A stretch of DNA of 64,000 bases, from NCBI GenBank assembly GCA_910574455.1, contig CAJSYZ010000001.1, positions 2,029,424 to 2,093,423 on the forward strand, given 5' to 3'. The stretch comes from Trichaptum fuscoviolaceum. Its lineage: Eukaryota > Basidiomycota > Agaricomycetes > Hymenochaetales > Trichaptaceae. The notes below the pieces were generated by a model. That model searched no databases. It worked only from the letters and a program-made list of their open reading frames with translations, and was not told the DNA's origin. The position numbers were made by a program, and so were the translations under genes. Below are positions 34,746 to 46,478 of the stretch, piece after piece; within the stretch, counting starts at the first letter, position 1; each line of letters starts with the position of its first letter.

Positions 34746-37673
34746 ATGTCGAATACAGATACCCAGAAAGGTACGCGTCTATAAAATTTTTGCGTGTTAT
34801 CGAAGCTGAAATATTGCTCCTAGTTAAAGCTGAGGTTTCCACAACACCAGGTTGGTTTATTCATCTTCCAGACTCGTGCTGGCGGTGGAATTGTATACTA
34901 CATACACTAACAATTGCTCGTAAATAGGCCAAACAGAGAAGTCAAAACTTGTCGAGCTGAAGAATGGCAAGGCCATCTTGCGGCAGAAGACACTCTCTAT
35001 GGAGAAGATGTCGGAAACCATGCAGGGTACGTCGATGCTTGCGAACTGTTCCAAACAACGTTGAGTAATCTTGTGGATCCAGAAATTGTGAAGCTCCGTG
35101 GTTTTATCGATGACCGCGTGAAGGAGAACCTTCCACCACTGCAGGATATTCCTGATAACCACCTTCCTGTCATCGCAAAGCTTGTACACGAGAGGTAATC
35201 CGAGCGACCTTGCGCCTCTTCTGGTTTGCCTGACGTTGTTAAACAGTGACAAAACTCTGGGATCATTGGCGAGGCATATTCAAGCAGCACTGGAACCCGA
35301 AGATCTGGTCACAGGGAACGGTGACTCGACGGAACAGAAGAAACCACAGCTGACCCTGGTTGCTATTGAGAACGCAATTTTGACGATCGCCGAGCGCAGA
35401 AACTATGGGGTAGATTGGTTAGGCAGACCAAGCGCTTCATTGAGTATATGGAGATGGGAGTTGAAAGAGCAAAGGATGGATTGGTTACCAAAGTCTTTGC
35501 GTGTCAAGCTGGAAAGTCGTATCGCTGAACGGCGACAAGTACGTGGGTTTTATCCAGGAGAGCTCTACATAATAACGCGTGTTACAGGCAAAGAATGAAT
35601 TACGGTCCTTGTACGAGTCGCTGCCACAATCAGAGAGGGAAAGTATGCTCAAGGGCTCAAGGAAGAGCAAGGCGGATGAACCTACTGTCATTGTCATAGA
35701 CCCTGGTGCTTCTCATAATGACGAGAACAAAGCTGTCACTGATCCTGGGGATGAGAGGATGGTATATCGGGATATCTTGGCTCATAGCGACCCTTACTGA
35801 TAATGCCCTCAGGAACTCGATGAAGAAAACTCCGATACAAAGAAAGCACCAGTGCGGCCGAAGAAGGAAAAGGACCCAGAACAAGTTGCAAAGGTAAATT
35901 ACAATCTAGCTTTCATGCTCGGTGGTGTACTTAAAATACCCATAGGAAAAAGAGAAAGCTGAAAGGAAAGCCGCCAAAGCTGAGAAGGAAAGGAAGGAGA
36001 AAGAAGCACAGAACAAATCACGCTCGATCATGTCTGCGTTCTTCAACAAACCGAAGGTGTCGAATAGCGGTCCTCACACCGCTGAGACTTCTATATCTAT
36101 TTCCCCGCGGAAGTTGGATCCGTCCTCGTCGAAATCAGATTACGATAAAACGTTCAAGCCCTTCGTCATAAAAAAAGACGCAGTTGTCGCACCAGTGAAC
36201 TGGTTTGAATGGAGAAAACAGAGCAACGAAGTGATTGTAATTGACCAAGAGGATGATTTACCATGCAAACCTTTGAAGATGATAAGATTAAACGATCAGA
36301 CGAGTCCTCAAGGTAGGTTGCTGACTTGCTTCTCATGCAAAGCGTAACTAATGAGTCACTTTAGAAACACTTGCTTCTCACTGCAATGCAGTTCCACACG
36401 ATTTACGCCTTCCAACGAGAACAGACCGAAGAAACGGACAGTCCTTCAAAACCTTTTCTCAATATTGTGTCAAAGACGTCATGTCCCAACTTTCTGAGGC
36501 CGAGGTATTGGGCGATGCTACAACTGTTCGTCGAATTCATCGTCTTCTCTGCGACAGAACGAGAATTCCAGCAAAGGTTCTCATCTTTCACGAGGACACG
36601 CGCCCAGGGTACTTCGGCACGTTTACTAAATCATCAACATCTGTGGGCCCTCGCACTCCTTTTGCGAAAGATGCAGTAGTCTTCGACTATAGTTATGACT
36701 CTGGCGAGGAGTGGGAAGAAGAGGAGGAAGGAGGTGAAGATGTCGTTAGTCAAGATGGCAGCGAAGATGAGGCCGTAGAAATTGAATCCGATTTGGATGA
36801 CTGGCTGGTAGACGAAGAGGAAGAGGTAGATCCTGGAACGCCACTCAGTGACCGGGGAGCCTCTCCAAATTTCTCGTTACCTCCCTTACCAAGCCCAGAA
36901 AAGTCGAAGAAAAGGAGAACAGCTGGCGTAGAGAAGAAGGAACCGAAAAAGCGAAAAGTGGTACCTCTTGTACCTTTCATTAAAGGCCCATGCTTGGAAG
37001 ATCAGATAGGACACTGCGACTATGAACCATTCAGGCAATATCGGATACAACTTTTTAATGGTTGGTGCAAGCATTGCCTTCCCTTGTGTTTGTATAAATC
37101 ACTGACCTTTTGCGGACAGATACCCCGTTTCCTATTGATCCTTTCACATTTGTCTCACAGTCAATCACCCCTGATCATAGTGCCTCTATGAAGCCCGCAT
37201 TCGCTGTTCCCGCTCCGCCGACCCACATAACTCAGAGCAGTTCGATTGGATCATTGACTTCGACCATTTCCTCCCCTCTTCAGACATCGACATCGGGCAC
37301 CTCCCTGTTAGGTTCCACAACGTTATTACCAACGAAGCGCAAAGCGGTTGCTGTAATCAAGACACCCTTCCCTGATGCATTAATGCCATTTCTTGCGGAC
37401 AAAGTGTCCTCGCTTGCAACGGGTAATCTGACGTGGTTAATTGAAAGCCTGTATCAAGACCTGAAGGCGCACAAGGTCAAGAAGGTATCGATCGAAGCGA
37501 AGGTGCGAGAAGTAGTCGAGAAGTGCCCCTCAAAGAAGATATGGGTTGTCAAAGATGATGTATTGGTAGGCATTCCAACCACTATAGGATTGACTCGGTG
37601 CCAGGCTGACGCACTCAAAATTATTAAGACTACAATCGGCAGGCCAACCTCCTCTACTGCAATAGCGACTTGA
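34746..37673 (+). CDS. RLF2: CAF-1 chromatin assembly factor, large subunit
   Basis: Ten exons (34746-34770, 34824-34850, 34928-35026, 35083-35194, 35247-35538, 35588-35761, 35813-35893, 35946-36312, 36365-37060, 37120-37673) give 808 residues. In order: an N-terminal part ending PVIAKLVHESDKTLGSLAR; the charged KER helix (EKEKAERKAAKAEKERKEKE); a PIP-like motif (SIMSAFFNK); the hallmark block VLIFHEDTRPGYFGTF and VVFDYSYDSGEEWEEEEEGG, the histone-binding ED region; and a C-terminal winged helix (LATGNLTWLIESLYQDL...KKIWVVKDD) that binds DNA. The complex is brought to replication forks by PCNA and deposits H3-H4. Standard yeast names are RLF2/CAC1. The divergent partner RFC2 loads that same PCNA clamp. 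Confidence 0.93.
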
Positions 37674-37867
37674 ATGTTTTCCTTGTGCAGATAAACCTAA
37701 TTCCTTCTCAACGCTCGTGTAGCATAGTCTTGCTTGATGTTTCATACTTATCACTCCATTATGACTTCTTATTTATAATCACTACCTACTTCTTATACAT
37801 CGAACGGAAATACATAATTAAAGGGATAACAGATCAGTAAAATACAGTTGAAAGTACAAGTGAGTGC

Positions 37868-38679
37868 TTATGAAGAAGCAAGTTCCCAGAGTGTATTTGT
37901 ATACTCAGCCAGCGATCGACCTTTCTCAAATAGAACCGCATGAACCTCACCAGATCTTGAGCCTAAAAGCAATGATTAATCAACATTTCTTTCATGAAAG
38001 GACTCTGCAGGTGAATTGAAGTACGCACGAACAAGCATTTTCTGGACATTCCCATCCTTGTCGGACACTGGAGTGAACCCAAGACTTGTGAAATACGCGA
38101 GCTTTAACCTATGAAGCACTAAGTTGAAAGATTATTGTTTTCTCTTATGGTACGTACGGTGTGATATCGAGATCATGTTCGGAAGCGGGGTCGCTCGCCT
38201 CGAGTTCGGCACATTCTGCCTTGAGAGCCGCGAACCGAGCCTCTTTGCTGGCGAGGATGCCTTCTGCGTCGTTGACAGCTTTTGCGATAGATAGCTTCGC
38301 AGCATCACTGTCATTAAGTATTTGCGCGTGCTGCTCTTCAGTGGGTAGAGAGGGCGGCCTTGTGGACGAAGTACGCGCTACTTCTAGTTTGCGAAGTGTT
38401 TCTAGAGAGTGGGACGTATCAACGGAAGCAGGGAACCCACTCAGCGAATTCAAGCATACCTCTGAGAATGGTAGTCATCGTTTCTAATTCGTTCTCGCGT
38501 TCTGATGCGACTTCAGCCATCCGATCTTCAGCACTTGCCACTGTGATATAGTCCTCTGTCGGATCGAACATGGGCCGCATGCTTCGTAGGAGTTTACTAG
38601 TTCATATGTTTCAGCACCTTACACACTACAGAAACATCACCAAGAGTACATACATCGCATCCTGTATTGAGTCACCCAT
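37868..38679 (-). CDS. SPC24: Kinetochore protein Spc24 (Ndc80 complex)
   Basis: Five minus-strand exons (38654-38679, 38460-38596, 38158-38401, 38029-38108, 37868-37962) give 193 residues. The N-terminal two thirds form a coiled coil (DYITVASAEDRMAEVASERE, ETLRKLEVARTS, AKAVNDAEGILASKEARFAA). A compact C-terminal head follows (LKLAYFTSLGFTPVSDKDGN, SGEVHAVLFEKGRSLAEYTN), matching the fungal Spc24 head that pairs with Spc25 and binds the inner kinetochore. The fourth intron is placed at GTGCGT (38028) because the nearby GTACTT donor would lead to a stop. Two ACGCGT boxes lie 63-105 bp upstream. The assignment rests on layout and head-domain pattern and is less certain than for neighbouring enzymes. 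Confidence 0.82.
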
Positions 38680-39181
38680 ATTGTGGCAGTTGTTGCGTGG
38701 AAGGGGAGACAAGAATGCAGTGCCAGTTAAGTTGAAGCGCGACGCGTAAAAAAGACGCACGTGACAGCCTGAGACGCGACGCGTCAATTATTACGATTTC
38801 CGCGGTCGGGCCTCACAGTTTCCGAAGCTCAAAGGTTTTGAGCGAACAAAACCCCCACCTATGAAGTAAGGGATGCACGGTATGACATACGCGAATCCAG
38901 GGGATTTTGGCCAATGTTGCTTATTAGTGCTGTATATTGGTGAGATACAGACTCGGAGCATTCTACATGTACATAGGCTTCTCGTCACAAGATGCATAGC
39001 GTACAAAAGTAGCATACACAAAAGAATAAATCATATAGTACGTGCAAGAGGTGTTGTACAAGGTTTAGTAGACTATTTGTTGCTGTTGTCATAATTCAAG
39101 ACATAGAGATGTTATGGGATAAAAAGAAGCGAATGATTCCTGTATTTTACATTCGCATTAACGTAGTGGTAATTTGAACGT
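38680..39181. promoter_or_regulatory. SPC24 promoter and H1 (copy A) 3' side
   Basis: ACGCGT occurs at 38742-38747 and 38779-38784, the latter overlapping an ACGCGA. Both are within 105 bp of the SPC24 ATG, in a patch that also has GCACGTGAC. The rest, towards 39181, is A/T-rich probable 3' region of the histone gene; frames there (38791-39094) are unsupported. Confidence 0.55.
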
Positions 39182-40539
39182 TTATGCCTACCATAGGAGC
39201 CGGTTGGTCAAATATTTTGATGCATTGACAACATAATAACGCACTTTAACAGCCTTTGCAGAAGCAGGCTTCACTTTCGAGGCGGGTTTGGCCTTGGAGG
39301 CGGGCTTGACTTTCGATGCGGGAGCCTTCGAAACGGTCTTCTTCGGTTTGGATGCGGCAGTCTTAGCGGCAGCCTGAAAGTGAAAAAACACAATTCAATG
39401 CCTCATTATGCATGTGAGAGAAGTTAATTTACCTTCTTCGCATCACTGGACTTTGTTGATGACTTCTTAGAGGCAGGCTTTACCTTGGCAGCAGCAGTTT
39501 TCTTAGTTACCACAGCTGTCTTCTTCGTGGTGGTTGGTTTTGTGGTAGGAGCTTTCCCAGCAGCCTTTTTGACGACCTTCGGCTGAGGGGTCTTCTTCAC
39601 CGGTTTGTTGACCTTGGGTTGTGCCTTACCAGTTGTAGCCTTCCTCGCAATGGGCTTCTTCACAGTCTTAGTAGTGGCCGTGGTCTTAGCCGCAGGTTTC
39701 TTATTCTACACATATACAGGTCAGCGACCGGGTCAGAACGTAAATCCTAACATGTCGTTTACCTCTTTCGAACTGGAAGACGATTTCTTGGGTTTCGCTG
39801 CTACCTTTGCAGTAGAAGGTTTAGCTGCCTTAGCGGGCTTCTATAAGTATGAAAGCGGTCAGCCGAGCTGTGCCAGAACGAAAGTTCTCAGCCAACCTCC
39901 TTATTGTGATCCTTGATCACTTCCGCCTTGACCTTTGGAGCTAGTTTAACCTTACCCGCCGGCCCTGTGACTAAGCATGAGTGTCCCAGCATAAATAGTA
40001 GGGAGTAGGATCATACCCTTCGGTAGCACAAGAACGCCTTTCTCAGAGCCCGAGACAATAGCCCGAGAGAGCTGAGAGGAGGCAGTGGCACTGTTCATGT
40101 CGACCTTATACTTCGACTCAACGAACTGGATACGATTAAGTCATGAATATGAATATAAAGAATACGCTGTAGCTGATATAGTAATTACCTTCTTGATAGT
40201 CGGGCGAGATACGCCCGAACGAGCGTCCTCGGGATGGGAGATGATACATTCCTGAGGTATTTAGGTCAGTTTCAATGAGTTCTTTGCGTATAAGTTTCAT
40301 AGAGAGAACTGCCGGGATAAGACACAGCAGTGAAACATGTGGCCTTAGTCGACTGATAAGACAGAATCAACCACAACGCTGGAAACTCAAAGAGACATAG
40401 CATAGGCGTGGTGGTGGTGGTCAGGATTCGCAAGTGTAGCATGAGTACCAACCTTGATCATGTCAAGATAACTCGGATGTGTGGAAGGCTTTGTGGCCTT
40501 CTTAGCTGTCTTGTTGGTTGATGATGTAAATTTGGACAT
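39182..40539 (-). CDS. Linker histone H1, copy A
   Basis: Eight minus-strand exons in my model (40453-40539, 40189-40251, 40017-40125, 39897-39970, 39763-39840, 39433-39705, 39245-39373, 39182-39187) give 272 residues. A winged-helix H15 domain (HPSYLDMIK, ECIISHPEDARSGVSRPTIK, FVESKYKVDMNS, LSRAIVSGSEKGVLVLPKG, GKVKLAP) is followed by a long Lys/Ala/Pro tail with KPAS repeats. Linker histones bind nucleosomal DNA at the dyad and compact chromatin. The last intron (39188-39244) would leave a 6-nt exon (Ala-stop); if it is retained the frame adds 18 residues and stops at 39188. Three early introns fall at the same sites as in copy B (43892-44902). It has no ACGCGT upstream, unlike copy B. Confidence 0.88.
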
Positions 40540-41282
40540 TGCTGCTGTGATCTTAGTGGCGGCAGTTGAAGTACAAGAGTGTTTAGGTAGATGATAGAAA
40601 CAGCAGAGAATGAAGGCGAGAAGAATAGGTTGTTTGTCGGAAACGAGATGCAAGTTGGGGGTTAAGAGGGGTGTTGAGGGGTGGTTGGAAGTCCGCCAAC
40701 CACATAGCCCAGATCCTGCCGTCTTTGCTCACGTGAGCTATTCGCAGCGTCCCACCAAGAATCGAAGGCGGTGAATTACCGTGTGTTCTTCGTGCGTCTG
40801 CGGGACCCATCAATGGCATCCGGGGGGGTTGTGTTCCTCCGAGAGCGAGAACTGAGCGATGTGCGCGTGCATAGCGGAGAGAGACTCGGACTCTGAACGT
40901 TTCATACTCTGGCCTATAGCCTATCGTGAAAAACACGCTGAAGTCTCAAGGACGCGAATTAATGGAAGTCTGTTTCCAGAATGAGCAGATCATTAATCTC
41001 GTGCGTTTCATATGTTCTGTGAGCTGCAAGAGATTTGGCTTGATGTTTTGCTGAGCTGAAAAGTGAATGAGTTGGTAGCAGGTGAGGAGTTCCAGTAAGA
41101 ACACTTGCTTTACTAGTACAGAGTTGGATCGGCAACTGCCGATGAAATGCTGCGTGGGGAAGATCGGCAACTTGAAGCTTGTTTGTACCGACCCTGCACT
41201 CCGAGTATAGGTCTGTGCTGACGTCCTCGAAGGTTCGCTGGGGAACATCACGAATATCAAGTTTTATTCTTTCTCTTCCACC
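40540..41282. promoter_or_regulatory. Divergent intergenic region, H1 copy A / ACSL-like gene
   Basis: No gene is supported. The minus frames 40583-40936 and 40946-41260 have no motif. A CACGTG-like word (TCACGTGA) lies near 40730. No ACGCGT is present, although an ACGCGA occurs near 40951. Confidence 0.4.
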
Positions 41283-43445
41283 ATGCCAGACCTACTCGCG
41301 ACTGACGGGCTTTCATATGTTCTTGGATTCACGGCCGCTGTCGCTTTCTTGTTACACACATATCTGACTCCGCAGTCCCTGGTACATCCAATACTCCTTG
41401 GACGCCAAAGCGACGTCGAGCGCGTAAGAAAGAAGGGTGAGAGTGCAGTCTATAGAAATTATGCTACAGGTCTTATGGGAAGGGTATGTTGCGTATCGTA
41501 CTCGAAACAACAGCCAGGCTCTAAACTGAACAACATATAGCTGCCGCTCAGGCCGGAGAACACTATATTGAAAATCGGAGACCTAGTCAAGACAGAGTTC
41601 ACCGGAAGCCGCTCTCTCTGGTCAAGCAAGGTCTGTCAAAGACTAGGAGTGGACTGATCAGAATCCTTAATGTAGAATTTTATGCAGATCACGAACGACG
41701 AGTTGAAAACCCGTGTATCTTATCTTGCTTCTGGTTTTGTGCGGATAGCAGGCCTTCGAACTAAGGAATCCAATGTCCTCCTTCTGACTGATGGCCTTCG
41801 TGAGCTGCTTAGACGTGGTTATTTTTCTGTGATGATTAACTTATCTATACGTAGCTTTCCTTCTTGTGGATCTCGCGCTTGCATCTCAAGGGATTCCTTC
41901 ATTCACTATTTCATCGCTCACACTGTTGTCGTCCGTTCTCGAAAACCATCCGCCTAGCGCCATCATAGTTGACGTCGGCTTTGCTGAAGAAGTTATCGAG
42001 CTTATCATGGATAATCGTGAATTCCAAAACCACACCCTTATCCTTGTCGGTGAAGGGGATGTCCCGAAGTCTCTTGAGAAGGTCCAGATAAAGGTTCTCT
42101 GGCTTTCTGACTTGGAGAGACAAGGTGCAAAAGAAGGGCCTTTGGAGTCAGTAGCAGTTGGTATGTTAGAACGTACAATGTCTTTCCATCCTTCATTGCT
42201 TACGTTAACCCAATATTATAGAACCCGAAGATTTGTTCTCCGTTGCCTTTTACCCTGGTCCCAATAATGAACTCAAGGGAACACAGTTAACGCATCAGGT
42301 GAACTCATAACTTTTCCGAGCAGCGAGGCTATCAAAGTTAATACGCTCTTCAGAATATAACTGCTGGCGTTGCTGCGACACGAGGGTTGTTCCCCTTGAA
42401 CGAAGGAATCACTTCGACGGATTCCGTGGTCTCTTCCTTCGCTCTATCGACACCATATGGTCGTACTATTGCATATGCTATGCTATATGAAGGGGCAAAT
42501 TTTACCACTTACTCCCCAACGGCAGAGGATGGTACGTGAACATCATCGTTTATCGTTCTGCCATTATGAATGCATCTGAGAAATGATTATAGCTAAGATG
42601 AGCCCCGACTCTGAAATACGCAAGATCGCTGATATCCAGCCTCCGCCTACGGTTGTCTTTGCGTATGTTGGTTTCTGTTTATCTTCCCATCCAAATCACT
42701 GAATTTGCCCACAGATCTTTCATGCAATTGAGCGGCATGATATGGCCTATCATAGGAAAAGCAAAGGACTCGTGGCTATTCCCTGTTGCGTGGCGTCATA
42801 AAGTCTTCCACCTTCAAAATGGATTCCTTAGCAAAGACAGCTTATGGGACAGATGGGTTTTCACGGGACCTCGTAAGTCTGTCCTAAGGGGCATGTCAGA
42901 CAGCTTGCGGGGCGTTGTAATGAGCGGTGGTACGAGATCTTTTTTGGCATGCGCTGAAGCTCTGTTCACGACCGATATCCAGGTGTCCTTGACGCGAGTA
43001 TGCTCAATCATTTGAGGGTTGCTCTCTCCATTCCCTTTGTTTACGCGCATTCACATCCGCTCGTGGCTGGCCCGGTGTTCGCCACCCATCCACTCGACCT
43101 ACAGACTTTCCCTATCTCTGCAGTAGAGAAACAGGGTGATTTTGCAGCGGTTGCGTCGGTTGGACCCCCATCCATCAATGTGGAGGTGAAGATGGTGAAC
43201 GTAAACGACGAAGCAATCGAAGGAGGTGCTGATCCAACTGGCGAGGTATAATTAACGTGCTGCTCAAATGTCATCGACATGTCTAACACATTATTCTGCT
43301 GTAGATTGCAATTCGAGGACCCTCCGTCACTTTGCCTCTGAATGAGACTAAATCTCACTCTTGGGTTCTAACGGGTGACCGTGGTTTGGCTCAGCCAAAT
43401 GGTACCTTTAAGGCCATTCCGACTTCCCAGAATGAGCTGAAGTAG
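41283..43445 (+). CDS. Acyl-CoA-synthetase-like (AMP-binding fold) protein, probably not catalytic
   Basis: Ten exons (41283-41483, 41541-41630, 41688-41799, 41855-42160, 42222-42298, 42354-42531, 42593-42662, 42715-42929, 42983-43245, 43305-43445) give 550 residues. An N-terminal hydrophobic segment (YVLGFTAAVAFLLHTYLTP) probably anchors it to a membrane. The ACSL layout is visible: LLLTDGLPFLLVDLALASQG, IPSFTISSL, the region before the lid (STPYGRTIAYAMLYEGANFT), VVMSGGVLDASMLNHLRVAL and EIAIRGPSV. The ATP/AMP signature (normally T/S-SGTTGxPKG) reads FYPGPNNELKGTQLTHQN, YGxTE is replaced by VYAHSHPL, and the chain stops soon after LTGDRG, without the C-terminal lid and its catalytic lysine. 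A pseudoenzyme or scaffold is likely; no function is assigned. It sits between the two H1 genes. Confidence 0.82.
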
Positions 43446-43891
43446 GGTAGTTTCAAGTCGTAACTGAACAATGAAAATGCCATCTAGTTGTAAATGTAAA
43501 TAGTTTCTATGCTCTGCTGTTTATGGAAGTCATGCAAAACTATTGTCTCCCATTTCCGCACGTTGTGGTTTCTGTGGTCCTTCCTGTGGTCCTACATATG
43601 CAAAGTTCAAAGAAGCTCTGCTTAACACATGAGAAAGTGACTCATAAGAACCACAGAGAGTTTCCTAATTTGGAGCGTGCGCTGTCACAATACATCCTAA
43701 AGAGGGTTGTTGGGCTGCGTGGCGGTGCTAAGTAAAATAAGGTTCATCCGCACGTGATGGACGCGTCGCGGTTCTATATGAGGAGAACGTCTGTGAACCG
43801 CGAGAGCCTCATCCATACCCCAAGTTCAACTTCTTCCTCGACCCGCCTTTCTCTCTAACCCGAACCATCCAACCTCGACCTCTTCGATAAG
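43446..43891. promoter_or_regulatory. Upstream region of H1 copy B
   Basis: It contains GCACGTGATGG and ACGCGT (43761-43766) about 125 bp before the ATG, then TTCTATATGAGG and a C/T-rich leader. A single MCB-like box before an S-phase gene is suggestive only. Confidence 0.5.
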
Positions 43892-44902
43892 ATGACTCCC
43901 GCCACTGCTTCTGCTACCTCTGCGCCTGCTAAGAGGGCTGCGACTGTAAAGAAGGTCGCCGCGGCTCCCAAGAAGGCTACTTCATCTAAGCCTGCGGCCA
44001 AGAAAGCCGCACCTGCGAAGCCTTCTGCCCATCCTTCATGGAAAGATATCGTCAAGGTCTGTACTGTCAGGTTTCTTCAGTTGGTGACCACGCATCTGAT
44101 TTCTGGTTGTGTTAATAGGAAGCTATTACTGAGAACCCCGAAGATGCTCGTTCAGGCGTGTCGCGTGCTGCTATCAAGAAGGTTAGTTATACATCTCATT
44201 CACAAAGCACAGCATACTCATTGTGGTTTGATAGTACGCCGAGACCAAGTATAAGATCGATGTAACTGGCCTCAACCTTTCTCAACTTAACCGTGCCATC
44301 ACCCATGGAGCGGAGGCTGGTGTGTTTACCCTCCCGAAAGGTCCATCTGGGAAGGTCAAGCTCGCCCCGAAGACAAAGCCCACCGCAGCCAAGGAGGTAT
44401 GTGGTTTGCACTGACATAGCCTCTATGACCCGTCTGATTCTATAACGTTCTAGAACACCAAGCCCGCAGGCTCCAGCCCGAAGACCACGAAGACTACCAA
44501 GCCCGTCGCGAAGCCTGTCGTAAAGAAGGCAGCGGCACCAAAGGCAAAGACTGCAACCACCAAGAAGCCTGCGGCAACTGCAACCAAGAAGACCACTAAG
44601 CCAGTCACTGCAAAGAAGGCAAAGGCTACTGGCACGGCCACCACCAAGAAGGTTTCGAGCAAAAAGACTGATGCAAAGAAGGTTCGTGTAGTACTATAAA
44701 TACCACATTACTTGCATTTAACCACGATCTTTCGCAGGCTGCTGTCAAGGCCGCTGCGTCGAAGCCCAAATCAGCTAAGACCACAAAGCCCAAATCCAAG
44801 ATTGCGACTAAGCCTGCGTCGAAGCCCGCAACTAAGCCCACGTCGAAGGCGGCTTCAAAGCCTGCATCTAAGCCCAAGTCTGCGACTAAGGCCTCTGCAT
44901 GA
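43892..44902 (+). CDS. Linker histone H1, copy B
   Basis: Five exons (43892-44056, 44119-44181, 44235-44396, 44454-44681, 44738-44902) give 260 residues. An Ala/Lys/Pro-rich N-tail leads into the H15 winged helix (HPSWKDIVK, EAITENPEDARSGVSRAAIK, YAETKYKIDVTGLNLSQLNR, AGVFTLPKGPSGKVKLAPK), then a 150-residue Lys/Ala/Thr/Pro tail with SKPA repeats, ending TKASA. Copies A and B share the HPSY/W core, the PEDARSGVSR block and introns after ...IK, IKK, ...KE and DAKK. Copy A has extra introns in the tail, so duplication is old. The gene is transcribed away from copy A, with the ACSL-like gene between them. Confidence 0.93.
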
Positions 44903-45148
44903 TCTTGTCCCCGTGTCCATCTGTATATCTATATTATCTTATTCATTTCTTCTGACTTGTCTGGGTTGATCTTTTGATGCTGCAGCATACGAGCATGTTC
45001 GCTTTTTGTCTGTATTCCTATGTAATTTTATGATTAGTTCTACATTATAGATTCTTAGTCTGCTGGAACATACTTGTGTGGTATCTGGACAATTATATAA
45101 ATTGGCATTATAGACAAGGATATATACGACAAGAGGATCGATGAAGTG

Positions 45149-46291
45149 TTATGAAATAAGGCATACTGCGCTGCCTAATTGTCGTCGAATATCCTGATAG
45201 TCAACATCGTGTGCTACATCACGGGGTCTGTTAACGAGTCTGTTCAGAACATTTGTGCAAACTTACAATCCTCAACCTCGCCCCATCTCTCAATCTGACT
45301 GTTCACCTCGACATTGGCTGCTAAAGCTGCTTGTTCAGCATCTATTCGACCATGTACCAAGGCTAGTGCAATCAAGAATGATTTTGTTGTATATGTAGAG
45401 CGCTCCATAGCTGGGAGGGCGTAATGTCAATGATACTGTCCGGCAATAGTGCTTAGTATGCTCACCAGCGAGTTGCCATTCATCCAGGGACTTCATGACC
45501 TCCGCAAAGCGAGCTTTCGTCTCCTCTGTTTGGTCTGATCCAAATAGAGATTTGGAGACACGAATTTTAACGCCATAAGTCTTCTCTGCCCAAGCTAACA
45601 GCGGATCCCAGTGTTTCTTCTGTAGATCCACGAGTAATTCTGGGCTGTCTTGATGAAAACTACAGAAGCCTATCGGTCAAATATGAAGAAATGAACCGCG
45701 GAAGACGCACCATATGGTGTCCGTGTCTAAGTACTTGAGAAGGGCTGCATGAACGTCTTCTGCAAGATGCTTTTCTCTTAAGCCATCAATAGCACGGCTC
45801 GCAATACTCGTCTGTAGGTTCGACTGAGGAAAAGCCAGGTCAAGAGAGCAACGGCGAGCTTACCAGGGGCAAGGCATGCGGTTTCAGGACTTTATCTTGT
45901 ATATCCCATTCGTGAGCGATGAGAGTAGCAGCTAAGCGCTTTCCTTCGGGTACAATCAAGTGCTTTCCATTTGGTGTTTTTAACATCCGTCGATCTAGCG
46001 TAACAGCTAAACCATCTTGAATTAAGCAATATGAGTACAAAGTACGTGGTCGCGGGCTGAACTTGATCACCTGGCTTCTTCTCTATATCAACAGTTTTCC
46101 AGAATCTTTTCAGAGTTATTTCTGCGCCTTAAAGAAAAAGTCAGTTTGCACTTCTTAACTTGCATTTCCGCTTGCTCACGATTTGTAGCCGTTACCTGTG
46201 TTCCATCCACAGCTGTAGCGTATCTTCTGTTGACATGGTAGCCGACCTGACGATAGCGTATGCCGTTTGTCTTGCAACGTATGCTGAACAT
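45149..46291 (-). CDS. ATP12: ATP12, mitochondrial F1-ATPase assembly chaperone
   Basis: Seven minus-strand exons (46180-46291, 46071-46127, 45864-46015, 45711-45811, 45466-45659, 45267-45410, 45149-45213) give 274 residues. The start MFSIRCKTNGIRYRQVGYHV is an Arg-rich presequence. The Atp12 body follows: AEITLKRFWKTVDIEKKP, DGLAVTLDRRMLKTPNGKHL, LAATLIAHEWDIQDK, TSIASRAIDGL, LLKYLDTDTICF, LLAWAEKTYGVKI, then SFLIALALVHGRIDAEQAAL and ERWGEVEDSHDVDYQDIRRQ. Atp12 holds the F1 alpha subunit before hexamer assembly. The first two introns each need a specific donor (GTGAGC at 46179, GTGATC at 46070) to rejoin this frame. It is divergent from MSH3 across 187 bp, which contains one ACGCGT (46382-46387). 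Confidence 0.92.
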
Positions 46292-46381
46292 TTTGCTAGT
46301 GCTCGCCGTGGTCGCCACTGGCAGCTTCGGTATTTTATGATTCAAGTTTTGTGAGTCTGACTGGGAGTCACGGGACACGAG

Positions 46382-46387
46382 ACGCGT
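46382..46387. promoter_or_regulatory. Single MCB-like box between ATP12 and MSH3
   Basis: ACGCGT, 92 bp before the MSH3 ATG, followed 8 bp later by a near-match (ATGCGT). One copy alone could be chance. Confidence 0.45.
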
Positions 46388-46478
46388 CTTCGGATGCGTC
46401 ACTGGCACAGCCTGAGTGAGTTGACCACATAGTAATGCGCCTCTTGACCTTCGAGTACACGCTTCACAACTACCTATC

